A stretch of 38,254 bases of DNA from a virus: IMG/VR virus record IMGVR_UViG_3300017708_000698, positions 1-38,254 of that record; one strand, written 5' to 3'. The notes under the pieces are model-generated. The model did no database searches. It was given only the letters and a program-made list of their open reading frames with translations, and was not told the origin of the DNA. This document shows, piece by piece, positions 19,317 to 28,446 of this stretch (its first letter is position 1; the number at the start of each line of letters is the position of its first letter). A program made the position numbers and the translations under genes.

Positions 19317-19595
19317 TCAGCGCTTTCCTAGTGCCCACCATGAGCCAGTGTTGCCACTAACACAATCTATTGTAAGAGAGCCGGGTGCTGCGTCTGTAAC
19401 GATTGCAAATGCACCGTCTACACCGCCTCCAGTAATATCTCCGAATGTGTCGCCCATTACTCCGCAAGCAAGTATTTCTGTTAATCCAGTTACTATTGTT
19501 CCTGTCGCAACGCTTGCTGCGTTCCAGTCTCCGGTAACCATCATTAAGTCACCTAATACGTGTGTTCTGTTATCTGTTGTACTGCTAAATGCCAT
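19317..19595 (-). CDS. Small Gly/Thr-rich candidate decoration protein
   Basis: A 92-residue protein starting at ATG 19595 with a good GGAGGA site. The sequence is low in charge and rich in Gly, Ala, Thr and Val (GDWNAASVATGTIVTGLTEI; GDITGGGVDGAFAIVTDAAP), ending NTGSWWALGKR. It looks like a single beta-sandwich of the kind seen in capsid cement or decoration proteins and phage spike/fibre tips. It lies two genes after the 131-residue protein, which has a similar composition, so both may decorate the head. No specific family is recognised. Confidence 0.8.
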   Translation of the reverse strand: MAFSSTTDNRTHVLGDLMMVTGDWNAASVATGTIVTGLTEILACGVMGDTFGDITGGGVDGAFAIVTDAAPGSLTIDCVSGNTGSWWALGKR

Positions 19596-19599
19596 TTTC

Positions 19600-20040
19600 T
19601 TATTCCTCCGTTGTTTCTGTTTCTACTGCTTCTTCAATTGCTTCTTCTACTGGAGTCTCTTCGACTACAATTTCTTCTACAATTTCAGGAGCGGCTTCGA
19701 CTACGACTTCTTCGACAGGGGCTGGGCTTAAGACACCTTCCACCATTGCAAGCAATGAGGACTTTGTTTTATATCCATTAGATACTTCCATACCCTTATC
19801 TCTCAACCATGTAGTAATGTCTGCTTTTACCCAGCCACTATCAGGTATTCCGTCGTTTAGTAAATCGTATGCCGCACCTTCTATTACAAACAATGTTGGT
19901 TTTAGTTGCCTTTTATTAGCATCTAACCAATCTTGTGTAACCTCTACTACTTGACCCCTAATCCAGTCACCCATAGAAGTGTCTGCATTAGGTCTCATGT
20001 AGAGATTACCAATGTATGTAACTGTTGGCAGTAAAACCAC
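19600..20040 (-). CDS. HeH/LEM-domain protein with acidic tail (head module)
   Basis: A protein of 146 residues if GTG 20040 is the start. The N-terminal 60 residues are a small folded region. About 65-104 (IPDSGWVKADITTWLRDKGM then KTKSSLLAMVE) fits the HeH/LEM helix-extension-helix motif found in phage head proteins and DNA-binding proteins. Residues 108-146 are a Glu/Val/Pro tail with hardly any positive charge. The start is uncertain: GAGGTGG overlaps the GTG codon and instead stands five bases ahead of an in-frame CTG (20031), which would make the protein three residues shorter. It is encoded two genes after the capsid gene, so it may be a minor head protein; the acidic tail could mimic DNA or bind basic partners. 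The domain call is moderately sure, the role is not known. Confidence 0.85.
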   Translation of the reverse strand: MVLLPTVTYIGNLYMRPNADTSMGDWIRGQVVEVTQDWLDANKRQLKPTLFVIEGAAYDLLNDGIPDSGWVKADITTWLRDKGMEVSNGYKTKSSLLAMVEGVLSPAPVEEVVVEAAPEIVEEIVVEETPVEEAIEEAVETETTEE

Positions 20041-20041
20041 C

Positions 20042-20437
20042 TCAGTTGTAAAGTACCATTACTGTTGTAGCGTTTGATGAACCGCTTAGGTATTGTAATG
20101 TTGCTGTTAGTCCTGTAAAAGATGCCCCAACTGATACTGCTGCTGTACCAGCGTCAGTGCACATAACACTCAAAATCGCTGATGCGCCACCGGAGAGGAT
20201 GATTGTTTCACCATCTGCTCCGCCTGTTACGTTGATTAATGCCATCTTAGGTGCTGGGTCGTATCCGTTTGCCCCATCGCTGTTTACTGCGCTGAATGTA
20301 CCCGGACCACCGCCCGGATATGATGTGTCTGCTGCACCATCTAACCACTCAGTAGTGCTGTGAGAACCTGCTCTAAGTTCCCATGCACCTACTAGTGTTG
20401 CTGTTGCCGTTCCGCTTAATGTCAATGTATCTGCCAT
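20042..20437 (-). CDS. Candidate capsid decoration (cement) protein
   Basis: A 131-residue protein immediately after the major capsid gene, starting at ATG 20437 with a strong GGAGGA site. It is almost all beta-type sequence, rich in Ala, Thr, Gly and Ser with few charges (LTLSGTATATLVGAWELRAG; ETIILSGGASAILSVM; GLTATLQYLSGSSNATT). No catalytic motif or membrane segment is seen. Small abundant proteins encoded next to the major capsid gene are often decoration proteins that stabilise the shell at three-fold axes. A good translation signal fits high expression. The assignment is inferred from place and composition. Confidence 0.82.
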   Translation of the reverse strand: MADTLTLSGTATATLVGAWELRAGSHSTTEWLDGAADTSYPGGGPGTFSAVNSDGANGYDPAPKMALINVTGGADGETIILSGGASAILSVMCTDAGTAAVSVGASFTGLTATLQYLSGSSNATTVMVLYN

Positions 20438-20474
20438 ATTTTTTTCCTCCGTTTATATTATCTCCAAGACAACC

Positions 20475-21644
20475 TCACTTAAGGTCTCTTACGCTCCCTT
20501 GTGCTCCGAAGAAAGTGGTCCATAGTTCTCCCATGGTACGGTATAGTCCTTCTTGGCCTAGTCTGTTAATTGCGAATGGGTCACCAGTTTCGATACCACT
20601 CTCAAAGTATTGTGTTGGAATTGCTGTACTAAAGTGCAAATAGTCTGTGTCTAGGTAGTAGATTCTTGATAGTGTATCTGCTGCCATGTTCTTTGTTGGG
20701 ATGATTGGTACACCGTTGTATGTTGCTACGATGAAACCAGCCTCGATTCCGGGTACACCCTTTACACCGTTGTAGGTAGGGGTAACTCTCTTCTCTTCCA
20801 TGAATCTCTGTTGTGATTGTAGAAGTTGCTGGATTCTCATTAGAGTATCGTATCCAGTTAGCATAACTTTCGGGTTTCCACCACGAATCCACATCTTTTG
20901 GAACATCTCATCTAGTAAGTCTAGAGATAGTGTTCTGTCAGTAGGTGTACCGCTAGAAGCGTTAACACTCATTTCTGCGTTTGACCATGAGTTTGCACTC
21001 CTGTCAATACTGTACATATCCATATCCCCATCTGCGCTAACGTGTCCTGATGCTGCACTTAGTCCAGTTGTTGCGTTTGCACTGTTTTGGAAACCGGAAG
21101 TAACTCGGTCAAGAGACTCGAAGTTGTTACCTGCGACTGTATCTACGTCAGTACACATCATTTTGTTGATTACCTCAGCGTGATGTTTACCCATTTCCTC
21201 TTTCATTACAGAGCGTATGTCTCCCATTCCGTCATCTTTGTCAGCAAGGAAGATTGCAGTTTCAGACATATCGAATGTGTGTGCGATAGTCTTTGGTTTT
21301 GCTGCTACATGTTGGAATGTAGGTTTGATTGTTTCAGGTAGTGTTGCGTTCTCTGCAACTCCGCTTCCAGTAATTGCACCAGCATTTGGTCTGCCAGTGA
21401 TAACGCGCCATCCGCTTCTATCCCACGGTTTCTTTGGTAGTATAGAGAATGCATTGAACTCTTGGTTCAATTGTGACCATACTTTGCGACCATAGATTGC
21501 TTGGTATGTTCCACCTGTTGTTGACAGCATAGGGCTGTCGGCCTTGAGTAATTCACTACCGGAGTATGAGTAACCCATTGCGTTACCTGCTCCATAGTAG
21601 TATCTTTCCATGTCAGTTATTGTTCGTACATAATTTCGTGCCAT
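20475..21644 (-). CDS. Major capsid protein, HK97 fold
   Basis: A 389-residue protein starting at ATG 21644 with AAGGAGAT, one of the best ribosome binding sites in the window. It follows the protease-scaffold gene directly, the canonical order. Typical features of HK97-type shells are an N-terminal region before GGTYQAIYGRKVWSQLNQEF, a KTIAHTFDMSE segment (E-loop/P-domain area), a long spine-like helix (MKEEMGKHHAEVINKMM), and a late A-domain pattern ATYNGVPIIPTKNM then SRIYYLDTDYLHF. It forms the icosahedral shell. Whether the protease trims its N-terminus cannot be told from sequence. The fold call is from order, length and pattern; a structure prediction would settle it. Confidence 0.9.
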   Translation of the reverse strand: MARNYVRTITDMERYYYGAGNAMGYSYSGSELLKADSPMLSTTGGTYQAIYGRKVWSQLNQEFNAFSILPKKPWDRSGWRVITGRPNAGAITGSGVAENATLPETIKPTFQHVAAKPKTIAHTFDMSETAIFLADKDDGMGDIRSVMKEEMGKHHAEVINKMMCTDVDTVAGNNFESLDRVTSGFQNSANATTGLSAASGHVSADGDMDMYSIDRSANSWSNAEMSVNASSGTPTDRTLSLDLLDEMFQKMWIRGGNPKVMLTGYDTLMRIQQLLQSQQRFMEEKRVTPTYNGVKGVPGIEAGFIVATYNGVPIIPTKNMAADTLSRIYYLDTDYLHFSTAIPTQYFESGIETGDPFAINRLGQEGLYRTMGELWTTFFGAQGSVRDLK

Positions 21645-21679
21645 TTTCTTTATCTCCTTTTATTTTTTAATATCTAATC

Positions 21680-23059
21680 TCACTCGAAAGCCTTTGATGC
21701 CAAGTTATGAACTTCATCCCATGACATGTTAGCCAAATCCTCCGTTGATGGAACAGTTACTGCTGGTGCAGTAGATTCCGATTTTGTGATTGCTTCTCCA
21801 GTTTCTGCTGGAGTAGTGATTGCTTCAATGCGCTCTGAAAGTGCACTAATTGCTTTTGTTATCTCGTCTAGAGGACCGCGTGCATCGTATGCTGCTGCTT
21901 CCGCTTTTGCGATTTCTGCTGAACGCTCAGAAGCGTATCTGTTGGCAAAGTTGCTTTCTAAAGAGCCACGGAACTCTTCTTCAAGAGCAGCCGCTTTGTA
22001 TACTTCGTATGCAGACTCGATGTCTGAATCTGATAATGTTGCAGGGTTAATGAAATCTGATTTCTTAACGTCACCAGCACTTCCAGTTGTTTTACCAAAA
22101 GCGTTAGTAGATGGTTTTCCACCTTCTTGTGCTCGACCTTTTACTTGCCCAGTGTGTTGTTCGTAGTTTGCATCCCATTCTTCGGGTGTAGAACCTAGAT
22201 TTGCTTTTTCTAGGTTATCAAAGTGAACACGTGCCTCAGCAGTGTCAACTCCAGCACTCTTTAGAGTGTCTTCCATCCAGTTAAGATAGTCAGATGTGAT
22301 AACATCAGAATATTCTGACTTTTCTACATCAGCATCTTCTTTCTTTTTGTCATCTTTTGCATCTTCTTTCTTACCGTCTTTCTTGTCAGCGATAGCCTCT
22401 TTCAATGCTGCTGGCATTTCGCCTTTCTCCATATCGTCAAGCCTACCTTCTAAACGAGATAGTACGCTGCCAAGTTGTTTCATCATTTCATTATCGTTTT
22501 CTGTTTCTGTCAATTTATTCACTTCCGTGTTATTTTTATCTTCTTTGAGTATGCTGAATGTTGCTTCGGGATTGATGCCTTTTTCACAAATCGTTATTTC
22601 GTGTAGTTCCAGTTTACTAATTTCTTGGTAATCTCCTCGTTTTGGGTCTGATTTTCTGACTCTCTTAAACGCTTGACCACCGATACTGAATCCTCTGAGA
22701 ACGCCTTTTCTGATTTCTGCTGAAACCTCTTTTGCTTTCTCGATGTCGTCACGCAGTTTTACTACCACAAACATTCCGACATCATCGACTTCGCTTTTCC
22801 ACAACCTCCCTTCGTTATCTGTATAATTCGGTACTACATCTCCAACTTGTATATTACTGTGAGCCAATTGAACGTTTCTGTATGACGGATTTTCCATGAA
22901 CTTCCGAAATGCGTGTTTCAATGCCTCCTTTGTTATTACGTCGCCTTGCTTGTCTACAACTTCCACACTGGCATAGCCAGCGACGATGAGGTCATTAGCA
23001 CCCTTAAGGATACCAATTGTCTCTTCGCCAGTTCTGAATAGTTGTTTACTACCGAGCAC
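21680..23059 (-). CDS. Prohead protease (S78-like) fused to scaffold domain
   Basis: A 459-residue protein with a GTG start at 23059 (AAGGG five bases upstream). Residues 1-170 are an HK97-type prohead protease: LIVAGYASVEVVDKQGDVIT, catalytic-type His67 in QLAHSNI, Ser125 in RGFSIGG, and the following LELHEITICEKGINPEA region. Residues about 190-459 are a Lys/Glu/Asp/Ala-rich, coiled-coil-type scaffold, ending with a short helix pair: coiled stretch ITKAISALSERIEAI, a Pro/Thr/Val linker, then LANMSWDEVHNLASKAFE at the very C-terminus. That last motif recurs in the 115-residue protein at 29096-29443. The scaffold would template capsid assembly and be digested when the protease fires. The major capsid gene lies 35 bases downstream. 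Confidence 0.92.
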   Translation of the reverse strand: MLGSKQLFRTGEETIGILKGANDLIVAGYASVEVVDKQGDVITKEALKHAFRKFMENPSYRNVQLAHSNIQVGDVVPNYTDNEGRLWKSEVDDVGMFVVVKLRDDIEKAKEVSAEIRKGVLRGFSIGGQAFKRVRKSDPKRGDYQEISKLELHEITICEKGINPEATFSILKEDKNNTEVNKLTETENDNEMMKQLGSVLSRLEGRLDDMEKGEMPAALKEAIADKKDGKKEDAKDDKKKEDADVEKSEYSDVITSDYLNWMEDTLKSAGVDTAEARVHFDNLEKANLGSTPEEWDANYEQHTGQVKGRAQEGGKPSTNAFGKTTGSAGDVKKSDFINPATLSDSDIESAYEVYKAAALEEEFRGSLESNFANRYASERSAEIAKAEAAAYDARGPLDEITKAISALSERIEAITTPAETGEAITKSESTAPAVTVPSTEDLANMSWDEVHNLASKAFE

Positions 23060-23104
23060 ACTAACCCTTGTTACGTAATGCCTTACTACATATATGCTGC
23101 GGGA

Positions 23105-26100
23105 CTACTCATCAAGGTTTTTATCATCGAAAACGCTAGACTGCGAGGCTGTTTGTTCTTTTTTCTGTTTTCTACCCGGATAATCTTCCGGTTTCTCCAA
23201 GTCCTCAGTAGGTCGTTTCTTCATATCCCAATCAGGTAAAGACTGTTCTGCTGTCAAAGAAGTAGGTCCACGTGGGCTTTCTACACCCCCTCCAACATCT
23301 ATCCCTAAACCACGTCCGGCCATGTTACTATGTCCTTTTTCCATCTTATCTAGTGCTCTCTCGATAAGTAAAAGCGCTTTTGCCATTTCATTAGGCTTCA
23401 TAATTAAATTGCTATCTTTCTTTGGTTTTAGAATCCCAGCACTTTGTTCTTCTATTTTATCAGAATCAATGTGATTAACAGTCACCTCGCTATCTCCCTT
23501 TACTTCTAACTCTTCTTTTAACAATTCAGTTAATCCTTCTTGCCAATAAGACTCAAGACTCTTTGCTAACTTTAACGAGTAGTCCGAGGCGGTAATTTCT
23601 CCTATCGCAGCAACAGGGTTGACTGCTTGATTATCTACAATATCATATTTCACGACATCTTCGGGCAATCTAATAATAAAGTGACTATCATCAATCTCCA
23701 TAGTAAATGGAACATGGTAAGTAATATCAGATTTAGCAAGCATAACCCACTTCGGGTGTTTCTCTTCACCTTTCATGTATGTAGACTTAGCATCACGTAG
23801 TAATAATTTATCAGAATCTTTGCCTAATTCTTTTACAGCATCTTCTAATCCAACCTCATCTGTGATTCTAATGTCGGATGGACTAGGTACAAAGACAGGA
23901 TGATAACTTTCAAATTGTCCTCTTAAGATTTTAATTCTCTCGCGTGTAGTTAGTTCAGTTACATCATCCGTATCATATAACAGAATGTCATTAATGTAAA
24001 ACTCACCATCATTTAATATCCCGTCTAAAACAAAGTTTTTCTTACAGGCTGCTCTAAACGACGCTCTCATTTCATCTTCACAAGATTGCTTTATGCCGTT
24101 TTCATCTTCTAATTCAACACGTCCATTCTTTTTACTAACCTTACATCTTTTTCCATCTTTCTGTATAGAGACTACCCATTCTCCTGTAAAACCTCTCAAT
24201 TCGGACATATCTTTAATATCAAATATTCTATGTAAAGGTTCTATCAAAGGTATTTCCTTTGGTAAATCTGCTTTTGAAACATCCATCATATCGTTGCTAG
24301 GCGTATTACCATATTCATCTTGAGTTAACTGGGTAGGATTTTGTTGAAATGGTTCTGCGTTTGTTAACATAGATTCAATGTGTTGAGGTGAATGTGTATC
24401 TTTGTGTAAAGATTGTAAATATGTTAATGGTAGAGAATGAAACTTTTCTTCTGAGGTATTTGTACCAACACTAATATTTCCATCGTAATCATGTTCTACA
24501 CCTATTTCGGCTTGACCGCTCCATCCCCAATCCATCAAACCGCTAGTAAAGTGGTCTTGCGGTACAGCCCCTTCTAAACTTCTAAGAGGTTTTACTGGCG
24601 CTGTCATCCAACCTATTTCTTTCTTAGTTGCAATGGGTACATTTGGTTTCAAATCGATATCCGGGCTAGTATCAAAAGAAAGAATATTACTTGCAATATC
24701 TTTTCTTCTTGCGTGATGGTATTCTAATGATGAGTGTCCTCTTTGACTTTGATGTAATAGCGTTCCTTCATTGCTTCTATTATGAGCATTAGGAACTTTG
24801 CTAAGTTTAGTCAATGGTGTTGGTGCTTGATGGTATTGTAAACCATATCCCCCTAACTTCATTTCATTTCTTGCATTTTGATGTAAAAACCCTAAAGCAT
24901 TGTATATAGGATTTCTTTTGAAATCTACCATCGCTCTCTTGTGTGGACCTGCTGGCCTTGAAGGTGGAAAACTAGCCTGTCCTTCTCTCAATACATTATC
25001 TAAATGAGTGTGAACATCGCCGTGTCCTTTTCCTTCAAACATTTCTTTATCTTTCGGATTCCATTGCATCGGGTTACCATCAAGGCCACTCATTGTAGCA
25101 AGTTGACCTATGCTGTAAGCATGTACTGGACCGGATAAAGTTTGTAAATATCTTTGAGCATGTTCTTTATGAGCATCGTCGTTAGGTAAATCTAACATTT
25201 CTAATACATCTTGTACCCCATGTTTACTTGGGTCAATTACGTTATTTGTTAATGGGCCTAAAGTTTTCATTTGATTTGCTAAATTGTAATGGGTATCAGA
25301 CGACATATCTTCTTCTTTCTTAGAATAATGATGAGCGCGAATAGATATATTATGTTCCCCGTCCATGAAAAGACCACGTTGCGCATCTTTTACTGCTCTT
25401 AATGTATTGAGTAATGCTTTTGGATTATCGGGATGGAATGCATCGGGATGTTCTTTTTCAATCGCGGGTTTTATTTTTGTTCTAAAATATTGAGCAACTG
25501 CTTGTCTATCGTCGGTATGAGCCTCTTCCATCATATTTCTCACACCACCAAAGTCACGGATTTTTTTGGCTTGTCTACCATACTCTCTTGCTCTTTTTTG
25601 TTTCATCTCTATGTTAGATTTAATTTCATTTATTTTGTCTCGCAAAGAAGTTATGATTTCAGAATCCCCTGCCCCATTTTCTTCTATGTCTAATTCGTTC
25701 TGCAACATCTCTAAATCTTCTATGTCTTTTCCACTCACTACATCCGCTACATTCTTTTTAGGCGCAGTAGGGAGATTAGTCATTACTTTATTTAATTCAT
25801 CTGCGGTAGAGAGAAAACTAGGGTTATTTTCTATATCTGCGTATCTAAGAAAATTATTAGCAGGTGAATTAGGCGCTGAGGTTCTACGATTTAGAGTAGT
25901 AAATAAATGCGAATGACCCGCCAACATACCGATTGATGTTTCGTTTTTTCCCACACTACTAGTCGCTGTATATGGATTATATGTAAAAATACCTTTTTTA
26001 TCTAAGTCTTTTCCTGTGCGAGTTCTTCCTTCGATACCACTCCAACCTTCTTCTTCTTCATCTCCGTATTCTAGTATTGGCGCTAAACCCGGTGAACGGG

Positions 26101-28435
26101 TATGGTCGTGGTCAGAACTGTTAGTTTTGTTGTTTCTACCTTTACCGACTTTACTACCAGTTTTATTTTGAGAATGTACAGTAGCGTCTGTTTTTGATAA
26201 TATACCTAGAGCGCTTGTATGATTACTTACCCCATTTTCTAAGTAATGAGAATGTAAATGTCCGTATGCGCCTATTGTTTTAGGATTGGCTTCTAACCTT
26301 CCACCTTCTGCTTTTTCTCCTAAAGCAGATATATTTCCTTCAAAATCATGCGCTTTGAAATCATGTAAGATTTCTGCTAATGTAGTGATAGGTCTACCTC
26401 GACCCCCAACGTTTGCAAAAGCGTGTGAGAAAGGATACGCTAAGGTTCTATACTTCCCGTCATGGTCATAAAAATGTTTTTCGTCACCTTCTTTCAATAA
26501 AGGATTATCTTTTCGTGGACCATGCGGAGTTCTAAACGTAGTTAATGCGTTTCTTATAGGTTTAGACATTTCAGCAATACCCATGTGTGCTTGTAATTCT
26601 TCTTTCACCCTTTTCATCACGTCTTTCGATAAAAAAGGTTCTTTTTGCCCCTTAAACATAGGATGCATAGACGGTGATAAATCTCCTTCATTGTAACCCA
26701 CAAGTTTGTGTAAGCCGTCGGGACTCAAAAGAATATGACTAGCATCTGATAATTTTTTAGCAAAAGCCTCTTTTAACGTACCACCTTCTTTCAAAACTTT
26801 TTCATACTCTTTAATATCACTTGGACTAAAAGGTGGTAAGTTTCTTTGCGCTGGTCCATGTTCACCCGCTTCAAGATGTTCTAATAATTTATCACCTTCA
26901 TAGTGGTCTTCTAATTTATTCATAAGATGTTGGTAAGCAGTTTCGTCATAATTTTTTATTCTTTTTTCGTTACCTTTTTCGTCTTTTACATACGAATAAG
27001 GCTCACCTTCGTGTACGAAATTATCTTTTAGATAAACTCCTTGCAGCGCTTTGCCTACCATTCCTTCTGTTCCGAGTCTAGTATTATCAGTATCTGCTTC
27101 TATATGTTTAGCCTTATTAGCGCCCGGATGTTTTTGACTTCTAGTCCAATGGTCTACTTCTGCATTATTTCTCATTTGCATATTGGCTTTTATTCTATGC
27201 ATGTGTATTCTTTGACCATCAGGTAAAGTAACAGACTGATGCGCTGGGTCGTCTGTACCGTATTTATCTACATGTTCTATAACTAAACTTCTTTCTTTTG
27301 GAGATAAAAACTCTAATCCTTTATTCCACGTATCCCAACCCAAACCGTGACCATGAGGTATTTTTTCTGCATCGGCTAAAGTAGACTTACCCCTTGCATC
27401 TAAATCATCATAAGGATTATCACTAATTTTAGGTTCTATCGTTTCTGTAAAAATATCATTACTATCTAATTTTTTCATTCTATCGTTAAAATGGGCTTCT
27501 TCTAAATCCATATCTTGACTTTCTAACTCTTTTACAAGTTTAGGATTTTCTTTTTGCCATCTTTTGAAGTCTCTTAACCTTAGAGTATGCTGGTGTTTAG
27601 TGTCACTTTCATGCCCATCATTACCACCTAAGAAAGATAGTTGTCTTGATTTTCTGTTTTTGTTTACACCATGATAAACACCATGGTCTTTATCTCTATC
27701 TCTTTCATTGTAGTCTAACTTGTGGGCGTTTTCTATCTCCATACCTTTTTCCGCCCACTTATTATCCGATAGATAATATTCTCTCAACATATTTTCCCAT
27801 TCAGGCATTCCGGTATCGACTCTTCTTTTACGAATTGGGTGGTGTTTCTCATCAAACGGGTTAGCATCTAGATAGTGGTCTTCTGTAAATGCCATAGGTT
27901 CAATAGATGTATCGCCGAAGGCAATTCTAAAAGGATTAAATTGAGGCCACATAGAGTGTTTCATTGTGTGTGGAATCATATTTCTTGCACGATATGGACC
28001 ATATTTTTCCCCATCTTTTTGTGGACTATGTAGTGGATAATTATACTTTTTATTATCGTTTTCATCCCAAGTCCGTTTTACTCTTCCAATCGTTTTTATT
28101 CTTATTGGTTCATCTCTTCCTTCTTCTTGTATGTATCTAAATACAGTATCTCGCCATTTGTGGTCTGTACCATATGATTTAGCCATCGCTGGTCTAAAGT
28201 TGTGCATTGTACCAAACTCTGTTTTTTTCTCTTTAGCCTTAGATAGAATATATTCACTGAAAGAATCGCACACAACGTCAACATCTATTTTTTCATACGT
28301 GATGTTATGATTCTCTAAGTTCATCTTAGAAATTAAATAATCTCCAACCTCTTGTTCCGGTGGAGTATTATCGTAAATTGCTTTTAGCAATTCAGTGCGG
28401 TGTCTGATGTAAACTTGTATCGCATCTTCTTCCAT
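23105..28435 (-). CDS. 1776-residue virion-module protein with degenerate DNA-ligase-like domain
   Basis: I place the start at ATG 28435 (GAGGG/GGAGG upstream); an upstream TTG at 28483 would overlap a small zinc-protein gene. Residues 1-1390 are hydrophilic, unusually rich in His, Asn and Asp, with a coiled-coil near the middle and no recognised domain. Residues about 1395-1590 match the order of ATP-dependent DNA ligase motifs: VVSIQKDGKRCKV (1421-1433, motif I KxDGxR), FVLDGI (1468-1473, III), FYINDILLYD...TTRERIKILR (IIIa region), KLLLRD (IV), STYMKGE and KWVMLAK (V). The nucleophilic Lys of motif I is Gln (1425), and the Glu of motifs III and IV are not conserved, so it is probably not an active ligase. 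The C-terminus is a charged, disordered tail. Placed between packaging and capsid genes, it may be an internal or ejected virion protein; this is inference. Confidence 0.88.
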   Translation of the reverse strand: MEEDAIQVYIRHRTELLKAIYDNTPPEQEVGDYLISKMNLENHNITYEKIDVDVVCDSFSEYILSKAKEKKTEFGTMHNFRPAMAKSYGTDHKWRDTVFRYIQEEGRDEPIRIKTIGRVKRTWDENDNKKYNYPLHSPQKDGEKYGPYRARNMIPHTMKHSMWPQFNPFRIAFGDTSIEPMAFTEDHYLDANPFDEKHHPIRKRRVDTGMPEWENMLREYYLSDNKWAEKGMEIENAHKLDYNERDRDKDHGVYHGVNKNRKSRQLSFLGGNDGHESDTKHQHTLRLRDFKRWQKENPKLVKELESQDMDLEEAHFNDRMKKLDSNDIFTETIEPKISDNPYDDLDARGKSTLADAEKIPHGHGLGWDTWNKGLEFLSPKERSLVIEHVDKYGTDDPAHQSVTLPDGQRIHMHRIKANMQMRNNAEVDHWTRSQKHPGANKAKHIEADTDNTRLGTEGMVGKALQGVYLKDNFVHEGEPYSYVKDEKGNEKRIKNYDETAYQHLMNKLEDHYEGDKLLEHLEAGEHGPAQRNLPPFSPSDIKEYEKVLKEGGTLKEAFAKKLSDASHILLSPDGLHKLVGYNEGDLSPSMHPMFKGQKEPFLSKDVMKRVKEELQAHMGIAEMSKPIRNALTTFRTPHGPRKDNPLLKEGDEKHFYDHDGKYRTLAYPFSHAFANVGGRGRPITTLAEILHDFKAHDFEGNISALGEKAEGGRLEANPKTIGAYGHLHSHYLENGVSNHTSALGILSKTDATVHSQNKTGSKVGKGRNNKTNSSDHDHTRSPGLAPILEYGDEEEEGWSGIEGRTRTGKDLDKKGIFTYNPYTATSSVGKNETSIGMLAGHSHLFTTLNRRTSAPNSPANNFLRYADIENNPSFLSTADELNKVMTNLPTAPKKNVADVVSGKDIEDLEMLQNELDIEENGAGDSEIITSLRDKINEIKSNIEMKQKRAREYGRQAKKIRDFGGVRNMMEEAHTDDRQAVAQYFRTKIKPAIEKEHPDAFHPDNPKALLNTLRAVKDAQRGLFMDGEHNISIRAHHYSKKEEDMSSDTHYNLANQMKTLGPLTNNVIDPSKHGVQDVLEMLDLPNDDAHKEHAQRYLQTLSGPVHAYSIGQLATMSGLDGNPMQWNPKDKEMFEGKGHGDVHTHLDNVLREGQASFPPSRPAGPHKRAMVDFKRNPIYNALGFLHQNARNEMKLGGYGLQYHQAPTPLTKLSKVPNAHNRSNEGTLLHQSQRGHSSLEYHHARRKDIASNILSFDTSPDIDLKPNVPIATKKEIGWMTAPVKPLRSLEGAVPQDHFTSGLMDWGWSGQAEIGVEHDYDGNISVGTNTSEEKFHSLPLTYLQSLHKDTHSPQHIESMLTNAEPFQQNPTQLTQDEYGNTPSNDMMDVSKADLPKEIPLIEPLHRIFDIKDMSELRGFTGEWVVSIQKDGKRCKVSKKNGRVELEDENGIKQSCEDEMRASFRAACKKNFVLDGILNDGEFYINDILLYDTDDVTELTTRERIKILRGQFESYHPVFVPSPSDIRITDEVGLEDAVKELGKDSDKLLLRDAKSTYMKGEEKHPKWVMLAKSDITYHVPFTMEIDDSHFIIRLPEDVVKYDIVDNQAVNPVAAIGEITASDYSLKLAKSLESYWQEGLTELLKEELEVKGDSEVTVNHIDSDKIEEQSAGILKPKKDSNLIMKPNEMAKALLLIERALDKMEKGHSNMAGRGLGIDVGGGVESPRGPTSLTAEQSLPDWDMKKRPTEDLEKPEDYPGRKQKKEQTASQSSVFDDKNLDE

Positions 28436-28446
28436 GACATTCCCTC

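Noticed and set aside
19348-19954. Overlapping plus-strand frames of 73-127 residues
   Set aside because: Antisense shadows of the HeH/LEM-domain and 92-residue genes; the low-complexity Ser/Thr or Leu runs are the mirror of the Glu-rich coding sequence.
20438-20474. AT-rich spacer with TAATATAAA between capsid and decoration genes as a promoter
   Set aside because: No second promoter element recognisable and the genes appear to be one transcript; too weak to call.
21726-22631. Plus-strand frames of 66-146 residues opposite the protease-scaffold gene
   Set aside because: Ser/Ala-rich antisense of a Lys/Glu-rich scaffold; no independent support.
23089-23097. TATA-like CATATATG before the protease gene
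   Set aside because: About 30 bases from the start codon; an archaeal start site from it would leave too short a leader to contain the AAGGG site, and such AT-rich words are expected by chance here.
28102-28284. Minus-strand 60-residue frame inside the 1776-residue gene
   Set aside because: Fully nested out-of-frame shadow with no supporting signal.
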